A stretch of DNA of 6,369 nucleotides from Acidobacteriota bacterium. GTDB lineage: Bacteria; Acidobacteriota; UBA6911. The stretch is from the NCBI GenBank assembly GCA_031254095.1, contig JAIRVC010000190.1:1-6369 (forward strand), given 5' to 3'. Under the pieces are notes generated by a model, which saw only the letters and a list, made by a program, of their open reading frames with translations, was not told the DNA's origin and did not search any database. Positions 5,269 to 6,369 of the stretch are shown here, in pieces (position 1 is the first letter of the stretch; every line of letters starts with the position of its first letter). A program made the translations under genes and the position numbers.

Positions 5269-6111
5269 ATGTCTGAAAACTATATCGAAGCGGTTTTCCG
5301 CGCCGACGTTGATTCCGGCGAGATTCTGGCAATGCTGTCCGGCGGCGAAGAGCTCGGATGCTGGGAAGACAACGGCGTCATTCATATTTTCTGGCCTGAG
5401 TCGCGCTGGTCGCCGGAAGCGCTTGAAGACCTGCGCCGGGCGCTATTAATATTCGGCATCGATCCCATAGCCGCCGGTCTGACCGTCGAGGCCGTTCCGG
5501 ACAGGGACTGGAACGCGACGTGGGCCGCCTCGCTGACGCCGATACGTCTGGGGCGGCGTATCCGCGTAAGGCAGAGCTGGCACCTTCCGGACGAAAATTT
5601 TGACGGCATCGAGCTGGTAATCGATCCGAGGCGGGCGTTTGGCACCGGTCATCATTCAACCACACAGCTTGTGATCGAATGGCTGGAAAAGCGTCTTTGC
5701 GGCGGAGAACGAATACTCGATGTCGGAACGGGAAGCGGCATTCTGTCAATGGCGGCAATCAGGCTCGGCGCGGCCTCGGCGCTTGGGATAGACAACGACC
5801 CTGTGGCCGTCGAATGCGCGCGGGAATATGCCCGCGTAAACGGCTTTGGCGGCGAACTGGAATTGCGCGTCGGAGATTTCGACGATTGCGCGGAGGGAGA
5901 ATTCGACGTAATAGTCGCCAATATAGACGGAAAAACCCTGCCCGCGCTATGCCCCGAACTGCCTCGCCTTCTGAAACCCGGAGGCCGGATATGCCTTTCC
6001 GGATTGCAGGAACACGATCTGGAGGAAATTACCGCCGCCCTCAATCGCGCGGGTTTTGCCGTCAAAACAAAGACCGCGCGCGAGGAATGGCTCGCCCTGG
6101 AATGCGGCTGA
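5269..6111 (+). CDS. prmA: Ribosomal protein L11 methyltransferase (PrmA)
   Basis: Methylates ribosomal protein L11 on the N-terminal amine and lysine side chains using S-adenosylmethionine. From the chosen ATG it has 280 residues, close to the family length of about 290. The N-terminal L11-recognition domain spans about 1-70, a linker carries WNATW-PIRLG-RIRV-SW (81-104), and the catalytic domain follows. Key motifs are IDPRRAFGTGHHSTTQL (118-134), the cofactor-binding loop ILDVGTGSGILSMAAIRLGA (149-168), acidic GIDND (173-177) ending strand 2, and VIVANI (214-219), the family's N-I motif. The frame extends upstream to a GTG at 5242, adding nine residues, but that codon sits within the putative promoter and has no ribosome binding site; ATG 5269 fits a leaderless mRNA. 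The gene is divergent from the NYN gene. PrmA is dispensable in several bacteria. Confidence 0.94.
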   Translation: MSENYIEAVFRADVDSGEILAMLSGGEELGCWEDNGVIHIFWPESRWSPEALEDLRRALLIFGIDPIAAGLTVEAVPDRDWNATWAASLTPIRLGRRIRVRQSWHLPDENFDGIELVIDPRRAFGTGHHSTTQLVIEWLEKRLCGGERILDVGTGSGILSMAAIRLGAASALGIDNDPVAVECAREYARVNGFGGELELRVGDFDDCAEGEFDVIVANIDGKTLPALCPELPRLLKPGGRICLSGLQEHDLEEITAALNRAGFAVKTKTAREEWLALECG

Positions 6112-6121
6112 ATAAAGCCGC
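6104..6121 (+). terminator. Stem-loop over the prmA stop codon, weak terminator candidate
   Basis: GCGGCT (6104-6109) pairs with AGCCGC (6116-6121) over a 6-base loop that contains most of the TGA stop codon. No T-run follows, so it is not a textbook intrinsic terminator. It abuts the large palindrome, whose arms could themselves end or stabilise the prmA transcript. Confidence 0.3.
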
Positions 6122-6122
6122 T

Positions 6123-6357
6123 TGAGGTAATTACAAAACCTGTCAGATAGCGCCCCTTCAGGGCTTGGATTTTATATTTATCCGAAAACACAGGGCTTCA
6201 CCCTGTGCTGTTTATTACGGGCTTTCAGCCCTGAAATACGCATACATAAGGGCTGAAAGCCTTTGATCAATAGCGCAGGGCAAAGCCCTGCGAAACAGAT
6301 GCCCGAATAATCCAAGCCCTGAAGGGGCGCAATCTGACAGGTTTTGCAATTACCTCA
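6123..6357. mobile_element. 235-bp palindromic REP/MITE-like element, copy C
   Basis: The terminal inverted repeats are 49 bp (6123-6171 and 6309-6357) with only two mismatches. The arms continue as a weaker inverted copy towards a centre near 6240. Each arm carries three hairpins in mirrored order. On the left: GCCC-CTTCA-GGGC (6152-6164), CACAGGG/CCCTGTG (6189-6207) and GGGCT/AGCCC (6219-6231). On the right: 6248-6264, CGCAGGGC/GCCCTGCG (6274-6292) and 6316-6328. The outer 13 bases, GAGGTAATTRCAAAAC without its first bases, are shared with copies A and B. There is no coding frame of note. It looks like a non-autonomous repeat of the REP/BIME kind, which in other bacteria is spread by TnpA-REP (RAYT) transposases acting elsewhere. 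No target-site duplication is clear, and similar sequence (GGCTTTCAGG) continues at the window edge, so more units may follow. Confidence 0.75.
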
Positions 6358-6369
6358 GTGGCTTTCAGG

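Noticed and set aside
5017..5270. Short frames on both strands (72 and 65 codons) between the NYN and prmA genes
   Set aside because: They run through element B and the CTTTGCG repeat and give basic, repetitive peptides typical of translated intergenic repeats.
5652..6191. 179-codon minus-strand frame and a 148-codon plus-strand frame (5679-6125)
   Set aside because: Both are shadows of prmA, which has all its family motifs in its own frame.
6123..6357. Insertion sequence with a transposase
   Set aside because: The element is 235 bp with no coding frame, so at most it is non-autonomous.

Overview
The window is a bacterial chromosomal segment of roughly balanced base composition, with six protein genes separated by unusually repeat-rich intergenic DNA. 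No single marker fixes the organism. A fragment resembling the exosortase-associated CAAX-protease-like family, a long-form HisG, a YacP-type NYN protein, and intergenic DNA full of REP-like palindromes and CTTTGCG repeats fit a diderm environmental bacterium, perhaps in or near the PVC group (Lentisphaerota, Verrucomicrobiota or Kiritimatiellota). That placement is a guess from general resemblance.

Layout. Positions 1-635 (minus strand) hold an L7Ae/YlxQ-like RNA-binding protein gene. Through a 4-bp ATGA overlap it runs into the start of a membrane protein resembling the CAAX prenyl protease-related (CPBP) proteins of exosortase systems, which is cut off by the window edge. Positions 636-917 hold no gene; they carry a promoter abutting the L7Ae start codon, one copy of a dispersed repeat, G+C-rich palindromes, a heptamer tandem repeat and a strong stem-loop just after hisG. 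Positions 918-4344 (minus strand) are a tight three-gene run: an EAL-HDOD protein, a membrane-anchored GGDEF diguanylate cyclase whose GTG start overlaps the previous gene by 25 bp, and hisG 8 bp further on. Positions 4439-4954 (minus strand) encode a small YacP-like NYN-domain protein. Positions 4955-5268 are intergenic, with a 67-bp inverted-repeat element, a divergent pair of promoters and a tandem CTTTGCG/TTTTGCGGTTAA repeat. Positions 5269-6111 (plus strand) encode PrmA, the ribosomal protein L11 methyltransferase. Positions 6123-6357 form one large imperfect palindrome with 49-bp terminal inverted repeats, each arm carrying three small hairpins.

How the parts relate. The EAL-HDOD and GGDEF genes look like a co-transcribed cyclic-di-GMP signalling pair driven by a good sigma70-type promoter at 4375-4402; hisG appears to ride on the same transcript. 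The L7Ae, NYN and PrmA genes all touch RNA or the ribosome but are not one operon.

The most notable structure is non-coding. Three separate intergenic loci carry the same terminal sequence, GTAATTRCAAAA, joined to different interiors. One copy lies exactly where the leader RNA of the NYN gene would be, one borders the L7Ae promoter, and one caps the large palindrome after prmA. Two genes (L7Ae-like and prmA) have sigma70-like promoters whose -10 boxes end 6-7 bp before the start codon, which predicts leaderless mRNAs. No undescribed protein system is evident; the dispersed palindrome family is the best candidate for something new.
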